From assembly GCF_001429045.1 (NCBI RefSeq), contig NZ_LMHY01000002.1, forward strand, positions 228,828 through 292,827: a stretch of 64,000 nt of DNA. The letters are read 5' to 3'. Made by a program: the position numbers and the translations under genes. The DNA comes from Pseudomonas sp. Root71. Lineage in GTDB: Bacteria; Pseudomonadota; Gammaproteobacteria; Pseudomonadales; Pseudomonadaceae. The notes beneath the pieces are model-generated. The model was given only the letters and a program-made list of their open reading frames with translations. It was not told the DNA's origin and made no database searches. Numbering within the stretch: the first letter of the stretch is position 1; every line of letters starts with the position of its first letter. This document shows positions 15,347 to 25,153 of this stretch, piece after piece.

Positions 15347-16897
15347 TCACTTCATGCCGAGTCTTTTGGCCATCCGCCCCAGGTTCGCCCGATCCAGGCC
15401 CAGCTCACGGGCCGCGCTTGCCCAGTTGTTGTTGTGCCGCTCCAGGCAGGCACCGATCAATTGACGCTGATAATGCTCGGTGGCTTCGCGCAAGTCGCCG
15501 GTCACCGCTTGCGTGAGGGTAGCGACGGGTTGCTCGGCAGCGGCTTCAACGCTGGCATTGGGCAAGTCCAGGTCGGCGGCGCTCAAGCTGAGAATTTTCG
15601 GCCGTTCCTTGCAATTGCCCAGGGCCTTCAAGGCGCTGCGGCCGATCAAGTGTTCAAGCTCGCGCACGTTGCCGGGCCAGTCGTAGGCCAATAGCGCGGC
15701 CTGGGCGTCGCTGGTCAGGCGCAGGCTGTTGAGGCCCATGCGCGAACGGTTCTGCTCCAGGAAGTAACCGCTGAGCAGCAGCACATCGCGCCCGCGATCG
15801 CGCAGGGCCGGCACCAGCAGTGGATAAACGCTGAGGCGATGGTAGAAGTCGGCGCGGTAACGGCCGCTGCGCACTTCTTCGGCGAGGTCACGGTTGGTCG
15901 CCGCGATCAGGCGCACGTCGACCTGATGCTCCTGGTCCGAACCCAGTCGCTGCAACTGGCCGCTCTGCAGCACTCGCAACAACTTGGCCTGCACGGTCAG
16001 CGACAACTCACCGACTTCATCGAGGAACAGCGTGCCGCCATTGGCCAGTTCGAACTTGCCGCGGCGGTCGTTCATTGCCCCGGTAAAGGCGCCGCGAACA
16101 TGGCCGAACAACTCGCTCTCCACCAATGTGTCGGGCAACGCGGCACAGTTGAGGCTGATAATCGGTTTGTCGGCGCGGGGCGAGGCCGCATGGATGGCCT
16201 GGGCCACCAACTCCTTGCCGACCCCGGTTTCACCGGTGATCAACACGGTCAGGTCGCTACCGCCCACCAGGCTGATTTCTTCGACCAGACGCTTGTGGGC
16301 CTTGCTCTGGCCGATCATTTCGCGATTCTGCTGGCCGCTGGCCTGGCGGTAGACCTCGGCGCGTTGATGTTCATCTTCGACCCGGTTGTTCAACCGCTCG
16401 ATGCGCTCGGCGGCGTTGACCGTGGCCGCTGCAAGGCTGGCGAAGGCTTGCAGGGCATCCAGTTCGATCGGTTCGAAGCGCTCCGGGTCGAGGGCATCGA
16501 GGGTCAGCAGACCCCAGGGGCGCTCGTCGATGAACAGCGGGCAACCCATGCAGTCGTGGACTTCCAGATGATCATCCAGGCCATCGACCAGGCCGTCATA
16601 GGGGTCAGGCAAGTTGCTGTCGGCAGCGAAACGGGTCGGGCCGGGGCCGCTGAGCAGCGCTTCGAAGCGCGGATGCTCGCTGACCTTGAAGCGCCGGCCG
16701 AGGGTGTCGGTACTCAAACCGTCGACGGCCAGCGGCACCAGCCATTCACCATCAAGGCGCAGCAGGGCGGCGGCATCGCACGGGAGCAGGGCGCGCATGG
16801 CTTCCAGCAAGCGTCGATAACGCTCACCTTCGGGCAGTTCGCGGGACAGGTCGGAGACCAGGGGCAGCAGGGCGGTGAGCAGTGATTTTGCAGTCAT
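15347..16897 (-). CDS. norR: NorR (FhpR): nitric-oxide-responsive sigma-54 activator
   Basis: This 516-residue enhancer-binding protein has an N-terminal GAF domain (about residues 20-165) that holds the NO-sensing non-haem iron in the family, an AAA+ domain (about 190-420) with Walker A GETGVGKE and the sigma-54 contact loop GAFTGA (269-274), and a Fis-type helix-turn-helix at the C-terminus (ending NNWASAARELGLDRANLGRMAKRLGMK). It faces the flavohaemoglobin gene, its usual target in Pseudomonas, where the regulator is also called FhpR. Three GT-N7-AC sites lie in the divergent promoter region, one overlapping its own start codon, which suggests autoregulation. Confidence 0.95.
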   Translation of the reverse strand: MTAKSLLTALLPLVSDLSRELPEGERYRRLLEAMRALLPCDAAALLRLDGEWLVPLAVDGLSTDTLGRRFKVSEHPRFEALLSGPGPTRFAADSNLPDPYDGLVDGLDDHLEVHDCMGCPLFIDERPWGLLTLDALDPERFEPIELDALQAFASLAAATVNAAERIERLNNRVEDEHQRAEVYRQASGQQNREMIGQSKAHKRLVEEISLVGGSDLTVLITGETGVGKELVAQAIHAASPRADKPIISLNCAALPDTLVESELFGHVRGAFTGAMNDRRGKFELANGGTLFLDEVGELSLTVQAKLLRVLQSGQLQRLGSDQEHQVDVRLIAATNRDLAEEVRSGRYRADFYHRLSVYPLLVPALRDRGRDVLLLSGYFLEQNRSRMGLNSLRLTSDAQAALLAYDWPGNVRELEHLIGRSALKALGNCKERPKILSLSAADLDLPNASVEAAAEQPVATLTQAVTGDLREATEHYQRQLIGACLERHNNNWASAARELGLDRANLGRMAKRLGMK

Positions 16898-16948
16898 AGT
16901 GACTCCGTGTAGTCGGTATGACTATAAAGCAGGCAGTGTCTAAATGAC
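16893..16948. promoter_or_regulatory. Three NorR binding sites
   Basis: GTCATAGTGAC (16893-16903), GTCGGTATGAC (16912-16922) and GTCTAAATGAC (16938-16948) each fit the NorR consensus GT-N7-AC and share GTC....TGAC. Three sites upstream of a sigma-54 promoter is the arrangement known for E. coli norV. The first overlaps the norR start codon. Confidence 0.85.
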
Positions 16949-16988
16949 TATTAAGTTGTTAAGGTATTGATTTATAAGAATTAAATAG

Positions 16989-17005
16989 TTGGCACGAAAG
17001 CTGAT
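16989..17005 (+). promoter_or_regulatory. Sigma-54 promoter of hmp
   Basis: TTGGCACG (16989-16996) is a perfect -24 element. With the usual spacing, the -12 position reads CTGAT, keeping the G but not the final C of TTGC. It lies about 50 bp upstream of the flavohaemoglobin start and downstream of the NorR sites. Confidence 0.75.
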
Positions 17006-17053
17006 ACGCATAGGGTAATCCGTTAGCAACCCAAGAAGATCAGGAGTCACCTT

Positions 17054-18235
17054 ATGCTGAGCGCTCAAGACCGTGCCATCGTCAAATCCACCGTGCCGCT
17101 GCTTGAAAGCGGTGGTGAGGCGCTGATCACGCACTTCTACCGCATGATGCTCTCCGAATACCCGGAAGTCCGCCCGCTGTTCAACCAGGCCCACCAGGCC
17201 AGCGGTGATCAGCCGCGTGCGTTGGCCAACGGCGTATTGATGTATGCGCGCCATATCGATCAGCTCGACCAGTTGGGCGACCTGGTGGCCAAGATCATCA
17301 ACAAGCACGTGGCCCTGCAGATCCTGCCTGAGCACTATCCGATTGTCGGCAGCTGCCTGCTGCGGGCCATCGCCGAGGTATTGGGCGAAGAGATCGCCAC
17401 CCCGGAGGTGATCGCGGCCTGGGGCGCGGCCTACGGCCAGTTGGCGGACATCCTGATCGGTGCCGAAACCAGCATCTATGACCAGAAGGAACAGGCACCG
17501 GGCGGCTGGCGCGGGGCGCGGGAATTCATCGTGGCAGGCAAAGTCCAGGAGAGCGCCGAGATCACTTCGTTCTACTTCGAGCCCGCGGACAAAGGTCCTA
17601 TCCTGCTGGCAGAACCCGGCCAGTACATCGGCATGAAACTGATCCTCGACGGTGAAGAGATCCGTCGTAACTACTCGCTGTCGGCGCTGGCAAACAAAGG
17701 CCAGTACCGCATCAGCGTCAAACGTGAGGACGGTGGCCGCGCTTCCAGCTTCCTGCACGACCAGTTGCAGGTTGGCGCCAGCATCGAGTTGTTCCCACCA
17801 TCGGGCGATTTCGTCCTGACGGCCAGCGACAAGCCACTGGTGCTGATCAGCGGTGGCGTCGGCATCACCCCGACCCTGGCAATGCTCGAAGCGGCGCTGG
17901 AAACCCAGCGGCCGGTGCATTTCATCCACTGCGCGCGCAACGGCAGCGTCCATGCCTTCCGCGACTGGATCGACGGCCTGGCCGAGCGTCACCCGCAACT
18001 CAAGCGCTTCTACTGCTACGCCGAAGATGACGGCGTGAGCCGGGCAGCGCACAAGGTCGGTTTGTTGAGCCAGCAGCAGCTGAATGCTTGGCTGCCGGAG
18101 CAGCGTGATCTGGATGCCTACTTCCTGGGGCCGAAAGGTTTCATGTCGGCCGTCAAACACCACCTGAAAGCCTTGGGGGTGCCGGAGAAGCAGAGCCGTT
18201 ACGAGTTCTTCGGGCCGGCAGCGGCGCTGGAGTAA
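17054..18235 (+). CDS. hmp: Flavohaemoglobin / nitric oxide dioxygenase
   Basis: This 393-residue cytoplasmic enzyme oxidises nitric oxide to nitrate with O2 and NAD(P)H. It has a globin domain (about residues 1-140; proximal-His region NKHVALQILPEHYPIVG), a ferredoxin-reductase FAD domain (about 150-255; RRNYSLS binding FAD) and an NAD domain (about 265-393; LISGGVGITPTLAMLEAAL). Its length is typical. The gene is divergent from norR and preceded by a sigma-54 promoter and NorR sites, so induction by NO is expected. It is called fhp in P. aeruginosa. Confidence 0.96.
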   Translation: MLSAQDRAIVKSTVPLLESGGEALITHFYRMMLSEYPEVRPLFNQAHQASGDQPRALANGVLMYARHIDQLDQLGDLVAKIINKHVALQILPEHYPIVGSCLLRAIAEVLGEEIATPEVIAAWGAAYGQLADILIGAETSIYDQKEQAPGGWRGAREFIVAGKVQESAEITSFYFEPADKGPILLAEPGQYIGMKLILDGEEIRRNYSLSALANKGQYRISVKREDGGRASSFLHDQLQVGASIELFPPSGDFVLTASDKPLVLISGGVGITPTLAMLEAALETQRPVHFIHCARNGSVHAFRDWIDGLAERHPQLKRFYCYAEDDGVSRAAHKVGLLSQQQLNAWLPEQRDLDAYFLGPKGFMSAVKHHLKALGVPEKQSRYEFFGPAAALE

Positions 18236-18270
18236 GGTGTAGCGGCGGTTCGGGAGACCGAGTCGCCTGC

Positions 18271-18346
18271 TTCGCGAGCAAGCCCGCTCCCACATTGGTC
18301 CGTGTTGTACGCAGAGCAAATTGTGGGAGCGGGCTTGCTCGCGAAT
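18271..18346. repeat. REP doublet between hmp and dsbB
   Basis: Inverted REP cores (TTCGCGAGCAAGCCCGCTCC and GTGGGAGCGGGCTTGCTCGC) flank about 35 bp. Confidence 0.88.
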
Positions 18347-18507
18347 GCCACACCTCGGTCCAGAACTGAAAAAAGTCAGAAAGTTAATCCCTTCTTAACC
18401 GCTCTGTCGTCTATTCCCCCCCGAATCCCCCTCACATGCTCCAGGCTCTCAAAGGTCCGGGCCAGCGTGTAGACTGGCGGGCAATCGATATCTTGAAGGG
18501 AAACGCG

Positions 18508-19017
18508 ATGAGCGATGAATCCATGCGGTTGGGCCGTGAACGGCGCTATCTGGTGTTGCTGGGCATCATTTGCCTGGCGTTGATCGGCGGTGCGCTGTAC
18601 ATGCAAATTGTTCTGGGCGAGGCCCCTTGCCCGCTGTGCATCCTGCAACGTTACGCGTTGCTGCTGATCGCGATCTTTGCCTTCATCGGCGCGGCCATGC
18701 GCGGCCGTCGCAGCATCACGGTGTTTGAAACCCTGGTGGTGATCTGTGCTGTGGCAGGCGCAGGCGTTGCCGGGCATCACGTCTATACGCAGTTTTATCC
18801 GGCGGTCAGCTGTGGCATCGATGTGTTGCAACCGATTGTCGATGACTTGCCGCTGGCGAAGATCTTCCCGCTGGGTTTCCAGGTCGACGGTTTCTGCTCC
18901 ACGCCATACCCGCCGATCCTCGGCCTGTCGCTGGCGCAGTGGGCGCTGGTCGCCTTCGTGCTGATCGTGGTGCTGGTGCCGTTGCTGACCTCGCGTAACC
19001 GCAAAGCGCTGCGCTGA
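18508..19017 (+). CDS. dsbB: Disulfide bond formation protein DsbB
   Basis: This 169-residue inner-membrane protein has four membrane segments. The first cysteine pair is CPLC (in EAPCPLCILQRYALL); the second pair lies in the second periplasmic loop (SCGIDVLQ... and DGFCSTPYP). It reoxidises DsbA and passes electrons to quinone. The start is ATG 18508 after GAAGGG; an in-frame ATG 72 bases upstream is unlikely. A strong terminator follows. Confidence 0.93.
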   Translation: MSDESMRLGRERRYLVLLGIICLALIGGALYMQIVLGEAPCPLCILQRYALLLIAIFAFIGAAMRGRRSITVFETLVVICAVAGAGVAGHHVYTQFYPAVSCGIDVLQPIVDDLPLAKIFPLGFQVDGFCSTPYPPILGLSLAQWALVAFVLIVVLVPLLTSRNRKALR

Positions 19018-19045
19018 GTTCATCTGCCGCCACGCATTGTCGGAC

Positions 19046-19088
19046 AAAAAAAGCCCCGGTCCTCGAAGAGAGGGCCGGGGCTTTTTTT
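19046..19088. terminator. Terminator after dsbB (symmetrical)
   Basis: AAAAAAAGCCCCGG (19046-19059) pairs with CCGGGGCTTTTTTT (19075-19088) around a GA-rich loop. The flanking A and T runs make it able to stop transcription from either side. Confidence 0.9.
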
Positions 19089-19857
19089 GTCGTGCAGAGC
19101 ACATTTCAGAGGCCGGGTAAAAAGACCGTGACGGGCGGCAATCAAGGGTGCGACACATGTGCGACATGTTGTCACAGAGTCGGTGTCGCAGGGCGTTCGA
19201 GGAGACCGGATTGGTACATGGAAACGTAACGAAATCGGGTTGTTTTGCAGGCGGGCGGTTTTTTCCATTGCAGGCACGAACAGGCAGTTTTAACAGGCTC
19301 TGGCGAATGCCCGGAGCCCCCGTCATATCGGGCCTTGGGCAAGGTCAAGGGCAGAGAAGAGGGACTGGATACTGTCTGAACCGTGGGTGGAAGGCCTACT
19401 TATTTTGGTGTTTTTGTTGAGAATGAATTTCGATAAGATGCGCCACTTTTGCGAAAACGGTTAATGATTGTTGCCGGTTCGGATAAAAATTATTTCGGGA
19501 TGAGACATGGTTTATAAAACGTTACATATCTACAATCGCCCGCACTGAATTCCCGGCACTGCTCAATTCTTAACCAGAGGTGAGCAGGAACAGGGTGTCG
19601 AGAGGTCTGGTGGCTTCATGCGATTCCCAGGTGTCGGAGCCTCCAACTACCCGCACCAAATGGAATTGGTCTGTAACAAGGCCTTTGACCACGTATTCGA
19701 ATAAGAACTCACCGCAGGCCCGGGATTTGTCGTACAGCGTCTGACGCACGACGGGCATGCCCTTATTCAATCCAAGAAAAATGCCAACCCTTGGCAGGGT
19801 GAAGTGTTGGCGATCAAAACCCAACTGCATTGCGCAAGCTGCTTTAGAGGTCGTGAG
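19089..19857. other. Long gene-free leader region upstream of cyoA
   Basis: These 769 bp carry no convincing gene. They hold a complex dyad (TGCGACA at 19149-19155 and TGTCGCA at 19184-19190, with two ACATGT hexamers at 19155-19160 and 19164-19169 between them), an AT-rich stretch near 19400-19550 suited to promoters, and a conserved-looking but unproven minus-strand frame (19570-19758, MPVVRQTLYDKSRACGEF...). The cyo promoter must lie here. The length suggests a long 5' leader or multi-input control. Confidence 0.5.
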
Positions 19858-20802
19858 ATGAGTAAAAACAGGTACCCCAGACTACTAGGCTTATTGCCGC
19901 TGATCGGCACGTTGTTGCTGTCAGGCTGCAACATGACCTTGCTCAATCCCAAGGGCCAGGTTGGTCTGGACGAGCGAAACCTGATCATCACCGCAACGCT
20001 GCTGATGCTGTTGGTCGTGGTTCCGGTCATCGTCATGACCTTCCTGTTCGCCTGGAAATACCGCGCGTCCAACACCAACGCCACCTACACCCCGAAATGG
20101 AACCACTCCACCAAGATCGAGATCGCGGTGTGGGCTGTTCCAGTGCTGATCATCATTGCCCTGGGTTACGTCACCTACAAGTCGACCCACGCCCTTGACC
20201 CGTACAAGCCGCTGGAATCCGACGTCAAGCCTGTGACTATCGAAGTGGTCGCGCTGGACTGGAAGTGGCTGTTCATCTACCCGGAACAAGGCATCGCCAC
20301 GGTCAACAAGATCGTGTTCCCGGCCCACACCCCGATCAACTTCAAGATCACTTCCGACGCCGTGATGAACTCGTTCTTCATCCCTGCGCTGGGCGGCCAG
20401 ATCTACGCGATGGCGGGCATGCAGACCAAACTGCACCTGATCGCCAACGAAAACGCTGAAATGGACGGTATCTCCGCCAACTACAGCGGCGCGGGTTTCA
20501 CCGGTATGAAATTCAAGGCGATCGCCACTTCCCAGGAAGATTTCGACGCTTGGGTAAGTGAAGTCAAAAAGGCACCTAAACAGCTTGAACAAGCTGAATA
20601 CGCAGCCCTTGCCAAGCAGAGCCAGAACAACCCAGTCGAGCTCTACTCCTCGGTGACACCGAACCTGTTCCAGACCATCGTCGACAAGTACGAAGGCATG
20701 AAACCGGGTCCGAAAGTGAAGCACGAGAAAGAAGAGAAAGAAGTGGCCGCTACGCAAGGAATGGACATGAACGCGCATTCAGCTGCCGGGGCAGAGGAGT
20801 AA
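19858..20802 (+). CDS. cyoA: Cytochrome bo3 ubiquinol oxidase subunit II
   Basis: This 314-residue lipoprotein has the lipobox LLLSGC near residues 18-23 and two membrane segments (about 45-68 and 90-110), followed by a periplasmic cupredoxin-like domain without the CuA ligands (KWLFIYPEQGIATVNKIVFP). It is part of the quinol-oxidising proton pump. The start is ATG 19858 (MSKNRYPRLLG); an in-frame start 54 bases upstream precedes a non-signal-like sequence. First gene of the cyoABCDE operon. The C-terminal tail is rich in Lys and Glu. Confidence 0.95.
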   Translation: MSKNRYPRLLGLLPLIGTLLLSGCNMTLLNPKGQVGLDERNLIITATLLMLLVVVPVIVMTFLFAWKYRASNTNATYTPKWNHSTKIEIAVWAVPVLIIIALGYVTYKSTHALDPYKPLESDVKPVTIEVVALDWKWLFIYPEQGIATVNKIVFPAHTPINFKITSDAVMNSFFIPALGGQIYAMAGMQTKLHLIANENAEMDGISANYSGAGFTGMKFKAIATSQEDFDAWVSEVKKAPKQLEQAEYAALAKQSQNNPVELYSSVTPNLFQTIVDKYEGMKPGPKVKHEKEEKEVAATQGMDMNAHSAAGAEE

Positions 20803-20805
20803 ACG

Positions 20806-22836
20806 ATGTTTGGTAAATTAAGTTGGGAAGCGGTCCCGTTCCACGAGCCGATCGTAATGGTGACCATCGCCATGATCGCGCTCGGCGGTCTGGCACTGTT
20901 CGCGGGTATCACTTACTTCAAGAAGTGGACCTACCTGTGGACCGAGTGGCTGACGTCGGTCGACCACAAGAAAATCGGCGTGATGTACATCATCGTCGCC
21001 ATGGTCATGCTGCTGCGCGGCTTCGCCGACGCCATCATGATGCGTACCCAGCTGGCCATGGCCACCGAGGGTTCGCCTGGCTACCTGCCACCTGAACACT
21101 ATGACCAGATCTTCACCGCTCACGGTGTGATCATGATCATCTTCATGGCGATGCCATTCTTCACCGGCCTGATGAACCTTGCAGTGCCGCTGCAGATCGG
21201 CGCGCGTGACGTTGCCTACCCGTTCCTGAACTCCCTGAGCTTCTGGCTGCTGGTATCCGGCGTAGTGCTGATCAACCTGTCCCTGGGCGTCGGCGAATTC
21301 GCCAAGACCGGCTGGGTTGCCTATCCGCCGCTGTCGGGCCTGCAATACAGCCCTGGCGTGGGGATGGACTACTACATCTGGGCGCTACAGCTATCGGGCC
21401 TGGGTACAACGCTGACGGGGGTCAACTTCCTGGCCACCGTGCTGAAAATGCGTACCCCTGGCATGAAGCTGATGGACATGCCGATCTTCACCTGGACCTG
21501 CACCTGGGCCAACGTCCTGATCGTGGCTTCGTTCCCGATCCTGACCGCTACCCTGGCACTGCTGACGCTTGACCGTTACATGGATTTCCACATTTTCACC
21601 AACGAACTTGGTGGTAATCCGATGATGTACGTGAACCTGTTCTGGGCATGGGGTCACCCTGAGGTGTACATCCTGATCCTGCCAGCGTTCGGTATCTTCT
21701 CCGAAGTCATCTCGACCTTTACCGGCAAGAAACTGTTCGGCCACCACTCGATGGTCTACGCATCGGGCGCGATCTCGATCCTGGGCTTCATGGTTTGGCT
21801 GCACCACTTCTTCACCATGGGTTCGGGTGCCAGCGTCAACGCCTTCTTCGGTCTGGCGACGATGCTGATTTCCATCCCGACGGGTGTGAAGCTGTTCAAC
21901 TGGCTGTTCACCATCTACCAGGGCCGTCTGCGTTTCACCAGCCAGGTGCTGTGGACCCTGGGCTTCATGGTGACCTTCGCCATCGGCGGCATGACCGGCG
22001 TACTGCTGGCCATCCCGGGTGCCGACTTCGTTCTGCACAACAGTCTGTTCGTGATCGCGCACTTCCATAACGTGATCATCGGCGGTGCGGTATTCGGTTA
22101 CATCGCAGGTTTCGCGTTCTACTTCCCTAAAGCGTTCGGCTTCAAGCTGCACGAAGGCTGGGGCAAGGCAGCATTCTGGTTCTGGATCAGCGGCTTCTTC
22201 GTCGCGTTCATGCCGCTCTACGCTCTGGGCTTCATGGGCATGACCCGTCGCCTGAACGCCACTACCAACCCTGAGTGGGTGCCGTACCTGTACGTTGCCA
22301 TGTTCGGCGCGGTGATGATCGCCGCGGGTATCGCTTGCCAGCTGATCCAGCTGTACGTCAGCGTGCGTGACCGCAACAAGCCGGAAAACATGTGCGAACA
22401 CGGCGACCCGTGGAATGCACACACCCTGGAATGGTCGACCTCGTCGCCACCTCCGTTCTACAACTTCGCCGTGCTGCCAAAAGCCGACGTAGTCGACCCG
22501 TTCACCGAAGCCAAGGAAAACGGCACTGCGTACAAGGCCCCGGCCAAGTACGAGCCGATCCACATGCCAAACAACACCGCCACCGGTGTGGTCATGGGTG
22601 CTCTGTTGACCGTGTTCGGTTTCGCGATGATCTGGCACATCTGGTGGCTGGCAATCGCTGGCCTGGCCGGCACCGTGATCTACTTCGTGATCCACGCGGC
22701 CCGTGATGATCAAGGCTATATGGTGCCGGTCGACGTGATCGAGCGCATCGAAGCCGAGCAGCACAAGCGTCTGGTAGCGGCAGGGAAAATCCCGGCCACC
22801 GCCACCCGTGTTGAAACCTCGTTGGAACAGGCTTAA
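20806..22836 (+). CDS. cyoB: Cytochrome bo3 ubiquinol oxidase subunit I
   Basis: This 676-residue haem-copper oxidase subunit has about 15 membrane segments. Visible signatures include the haem-ligand region ..[17 protein letters not shown], the CuB/cross-linked Tyr segment [17 protein letters not shown], the HHFFTMG pair and the [12 protein letters not shown] haem ligands. It reduces O2 to water with quinol electrons and pumps protons. It follows cyoA by three bases. Confidence 0.97.
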   Translation: MFGKLSWEAVPFHEPIVMVTIAMIALGGLALFAGITYFKKWTYLWTEWLTSVDHKKIGVMYIIVAMVMLLRGFADAIMMRTQLAMATEGSPGYLPPEHYDQIFTAHGVIMIIFMAMPFFTGLMNLAVPLQIGARDVAYPFLNSLSFWLLVSGVVLINLSLGVGEFAKTGWVAYPPLSGLQYSPGVGMDYYIWALQLSGLGTTLTGVNFLATVLKMRTPGMKLMDMPIFTWTCTWANVLIVASFPILTATLALLTLDRYMDFHIFTNELGGNPMMYVNLFWAWGHPEVYILILPAFGIFSEVISTFTGKKLFGHHSMVYASGAISILGFMVWLHHFFTMGSGASVNAFFGLATMLISIPTGVKLFNWLFTIYQGRLRFTSQVLWTLGFMVTFAIGGMTGVLLAIPGADFVLHNSLFVIAHFHNVIIGGAVFGYIAGFAFYFPKAFGFKLHEGWGKAAFWFWISGFFVAFMPLYALGFMGMTRRLNATTNPEWVPYLYVAMFGAVMIAAGIACQLIQLYVSVRDRNKPENMCEHGDPWNAHTLEWSTSSPPPFYNFAVLPKADVVDPFTEAKENGTAYKAPAKYEPIHMPNNTATGVVMGALLTVFGFAMIWHIWWLAIAGLAGTVIYFVIHAARDDQGYMVPVDVIERIEAEQHKRLVAAGKIPATATRVETSLEQA

Positions 22837-22839
22837 ACC

Positions 22840-23466
22840 ATGTCGAACTTAGTGACCAATGCTGGACACACCCATGTCGATGGACATGGGCATGATGACC
22901 ATCACCACGACTCGGGCGAGATGACCGTATTCGGTTTCTGGCTCTACCTGATGACCGACTGCATTCTGTTTGCGTCGATCTTCGCGGCGTACGCGGTACT
23001 GGTTAACAACGTAGCGGGTGGCCCGTCGGGCCACGACATCTTCGAACTGCCATACGTACTGGGCGAAACCGCCCTGCTGCTGTTCAGTTCGATCACCTAC
23101 GGCTTCGCCATGCTGGCGTTCTTCCGTGGTAACAAGAAGCAGGTCCTGGGCTGGCTGGCCATGACCTTCCTGTTCGGTGCCGGCTTCATCGGCATGGAGA
23201 TCAACGAGTTCCACATGTTGATCTCCGAGGGCTACGGCCCTAGCCGTTCCGGCTTCCTGTCCGGGTTCTTCACCCTGGTCGGCACCCACGGTCTGCACGT
23301 GACCAGCGGTCTGATCTGGATGGCGATCATGATGTATCAGGTGCAGAAAAACGGCCTGACGGCGACCAACAAGACCCGTCTGAGCTGCCTGAGCCTGTTC
23401 TGGCACTTCCTGGACGTCGTGTGGATCTGCGTATTCACCGTTGTTTATCTGATGGGGACTATGTAA
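22840..23466 (+). CDS. cyoC: Cytochrome bo3 ubiquinol oxidase subunit III
   Basis: This 208-residue membrane protein has five hydrophobic segments and the subunit III motif [36 protein letters not shown] His-rich N-terminus ([16 protein letters not shown]) precedes the first membrane segment. It stabilises the oxidase core. It lies three bases after cyoB and abuts cyoD. Confidence 0.95.
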   Translation: MSNLVTNAGHTHVDGHGHDDHHHDSGEMTVFGFWLYLMTDCILFASIFAAYAVLVNNVAGGPSGHDIFELPYVLGETALLLFSSITYGFAMLAFFRGNKKQVLGWLAMTFLFGAGFIGMEINEFHMLISEGYGPSRSGFLSGFFTLVGTHGLHVTSGLIWMAIMMYQVQKNGLTATNKTRLSCLSLFWHFLDVVWICVFTVVYLMGTM

Positions 23467-23814
23467 ATGGCTAACACAGCTCATTCCCAAAATGGCCATG
23501 ACAGCCACGACGCCGGTCACGGCAGCGTCAAGTCCTACGGCATCGGTTTCATCCTGTCGGTGATCCTGACCCTGATCCCGTTCGGGCTGGTGATGTACCC
23601 GACGCTGCCGAAGTCGATCACCCTGATGATCGTCGTCGCGTTCGCAGTCATCCAGGTGCTGGTGCACCTGGTGTACTTCCTGCACCTGGACCGTTCGGCC
23701 GCGCAGCGTAACAACGTGATTGCGTTTGTCTTTGCCGCGATCGTGATTGTCCTGCTGGTTGGCTTGTCGCTGTGGATCATGTTCAGCATCCACACGTTCA
23801 TGATGGCGAAGTGA
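23467..23814 (+). CDS. cyoD: Cytochrome bo3 ubiquinol oxidase subunit IV
   Basis: This 115-residue protein has three membrane segments after a His-rich N-terminal stretch (AHSQNGHDSHDAGHGS). The pattern VLVHLVYFLHLDRSAAQRNNVIAF is typical of CyoD, which assists binding of CuB and assembly. The stop of cyoC directly precedes its ATG. Confidence 0.94.
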   Translation: MANTAHSQNGHDSHDAGHGSVKSYGIGFILSVILTLIPFGLVMYPTLPKSITLMIVVAFAVIQVLVHLVYFLHLDRSAAQRNNVIAFVFAAIVIVLLVGLSLWIMFSIHTFMMAK

Positions 23815-23825
23815 GGTAGATCCGC

Positions 23826-24713
23826 ATGTCCCTTAAGCACTTTATCCAAATCACCAAACCGGGGATCATTTTCGGTAACGTGCTTTCTGTGGCAGGCGGA
23901 TTTTTCCTGGCCTCCAAAGGGCATGTCGATCTGGCCATCTTCCTGGCCGCCATGATCGGCACGTCCCTGGTGGTTGCCTCCGGTTGCGTGTTCAACAACT
24001 GCATCGACCGCGACATCGACATCAAGATGGAACGCACCAAGAACCGCGTGCTGGTCCAGGGCTTGATCTCCCTGAAACTGGCCCTGATCTATGCGACCGT
24101 CCTGGGTGTTGCCGGCGTTGCCCTGTTGTACAAGGTGGCCAACCCGTTGGCCGCGTTGTTCGCGGTAATCGGCTTCGTGATCTACGTCGGCTTCTACAGC
24201 CTGTACCTCAAGCGCAAGTCGGTTCACGGCACGCTGGTGGGCAGTCTGTCGGGTGCCATGCCGCCAGTGATCGGTTACGTCGCAGTCAGCAACACCTTCG
24301 ACATGGCCGCGCTGACCCTGCTGGTGATGTTCAGCCTGTGGCAGATGCCGCATTCCTACGCCATCGCGATCTTTCGCTTCAACGATTACCTGGCCGCATC
24401 GATTCCGGTGCTGCCAGTGAAGCGCGGCATCCAGGTGGCCAAGAAGCACATCCTGCTCTACATCCTGGCCTTCCTCGTGGCGACCTTGATGCTGACCTTC
24501 AGCGGTTACGCCGGCATGAGCTACCTCGCCGTCGCCGCGGCCATGGGCATGTACTGGCTGTACATGGCCTGGACCGGCTACAAGGCAGTGGATGACACGG
24601 TCTGGGCACGCAAGCTGTTCGTGTTCTCGATCTTCACCATTACCGCGTTGAGCGTGATGATGTCCCTGGACTTCAAAGTGCCGACCGAGTTGCTGCTGAC
24701 GTACGCGCCGTAA
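23826..24713 (+). CDS. cyoE: Protohaem IX farnesyltransferase (haem O synthase)
   Basis: This 295-residue UbiA-family prenyltransferase has about eight membrane segments. The allylic-diphosphate motif is [18 protein letters not shown] and the second Asp-containing region is [25 protein letters not shown]. It farnesylates haem B to haem O, the high-spin haem of the bo3 oxidase encoded upstream. Last gene of the cyo operon, closed by a strong terminator. Confidence 0.96.
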   Translation: MSLKHFIQITKPGIIFGNVLSVAGGFFLASKGHVDLAIFLAAMIGTSLVVASGCVFNNCIDRDIDIKMERTKNRVLVQGLISLKLALIYATVLGVAGVALLYKVANPLAALFAVIGFVIYVGFYSLYLKRKSVHGTLVGSLSGAMPPVIGYVAVSNTFDMAALTLLVMFSLWQMPHSYAIAIFRFNDYLAASIPVLPVKRGIQVAKKHILLYILAFLVATLMLTFSGYAGMSYLAVAAAMGMYWLYMAWTGYKAVDDTVWARKLFVFSIFTITALSVMMSLDFKVPTELLLTYAP

Positions 24714-24730
24714 GCGTCGGATGCTGTAAA

Positions 24731-24767
24731 GAAAAGCCCCGCCTTCGAGAGAAGAGCGGGGCTTTTT
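24731..24767 (+). terminator. Terminator of the cyo operon
   Basis: GAAAAGCCCCGC (24731-24742) pairs with GCGGGGCTTTTT (24756-24767) around a GA-rich loop, directly downstream of cyoE. Confidence 0.9.
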
Positions 24768-24859
24768 GTTTGGGCGTTTTCTGCTGGACCAAGTTACCGC
24801 CATCGCGCACTAACAGGCGAATTCGATATCTGTCCGCTTAAGAAAAAATTGAGAAAATC

Positions 24860-24963
24860 CCAAACTATTAAGATTTTCTTGGCCCACTTAAGAAAAAATG
24901 CGCGGTCAGACCCAATAAATGGGGTAAGGCGGATGGTTCCGAGGTCTTGGGGGGATTTGTCAT
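24860..24963 (-). pseudogene. Broken DUF3077 gene copy
   Basis: From 24963 leftward the minus strand reads MTNP, then the expected continuation PQDLGTIRLTPF appears only in another frame. The intact DUF3077 gene at 26608 begins MTNPQDLKTIGLTPF. The DNA aligns over about 60 bp, including the upstream bases through TCTCCTGT; the copy here has two extra G in a G run (cttggggggatt versus cttggggatt), which breaks the frame. Downstream the copy decays into unrelated AT-rich sequence with early stops. The exact left edge is uncertain. Confidence 0.65.
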
Positions 24964-25116
24964 TGGGTTTCCATCTCCTGTGTTTCGTTCGTTGCCGCCA
25001 TCGCGACCAAGCTCTCTTGCGATAGGGCGACCTGACCGGCAAAAATGCCTACGGATTTGCCTGAGCTTTCCCACGAGTTTTTCAGGTTGAGGGTCGGAAG
25101 TTGCCTATCTAGCCTC

Positions 25117-25141
25117 GGGATGCCGTTATTACAAGCATCCC
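25117..25141. promoter_or_regulatory. Inverted repeat just upstream of the nucleotidyltransferase-like gene
   Basis: GGGATGC (25117-25123) and GCATCCC (25135-25141) are separated by 11 AT-rich bases, ending two bases before the GAGGA ribosome site. The position suits an autoregulatory operator or an mRNA hairpin controlling initiation. Confidence 0.55.
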
Positions 25142-25153
25142 AGAGGATCTACG

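Noticed and set aside
19148..19420. 90-codon plus-strand frame upstream of cyoA
   Set aside because: No ribosome site and Arg/Gly/Cys-rich random-like translation in a gene-free region.
21391..22764. 457-codon minus-strand frame opposite cyoB
   Set aside because: Shadow of a strongly conserved oxidase subunit; composition is His/Asp/Gln-rich.
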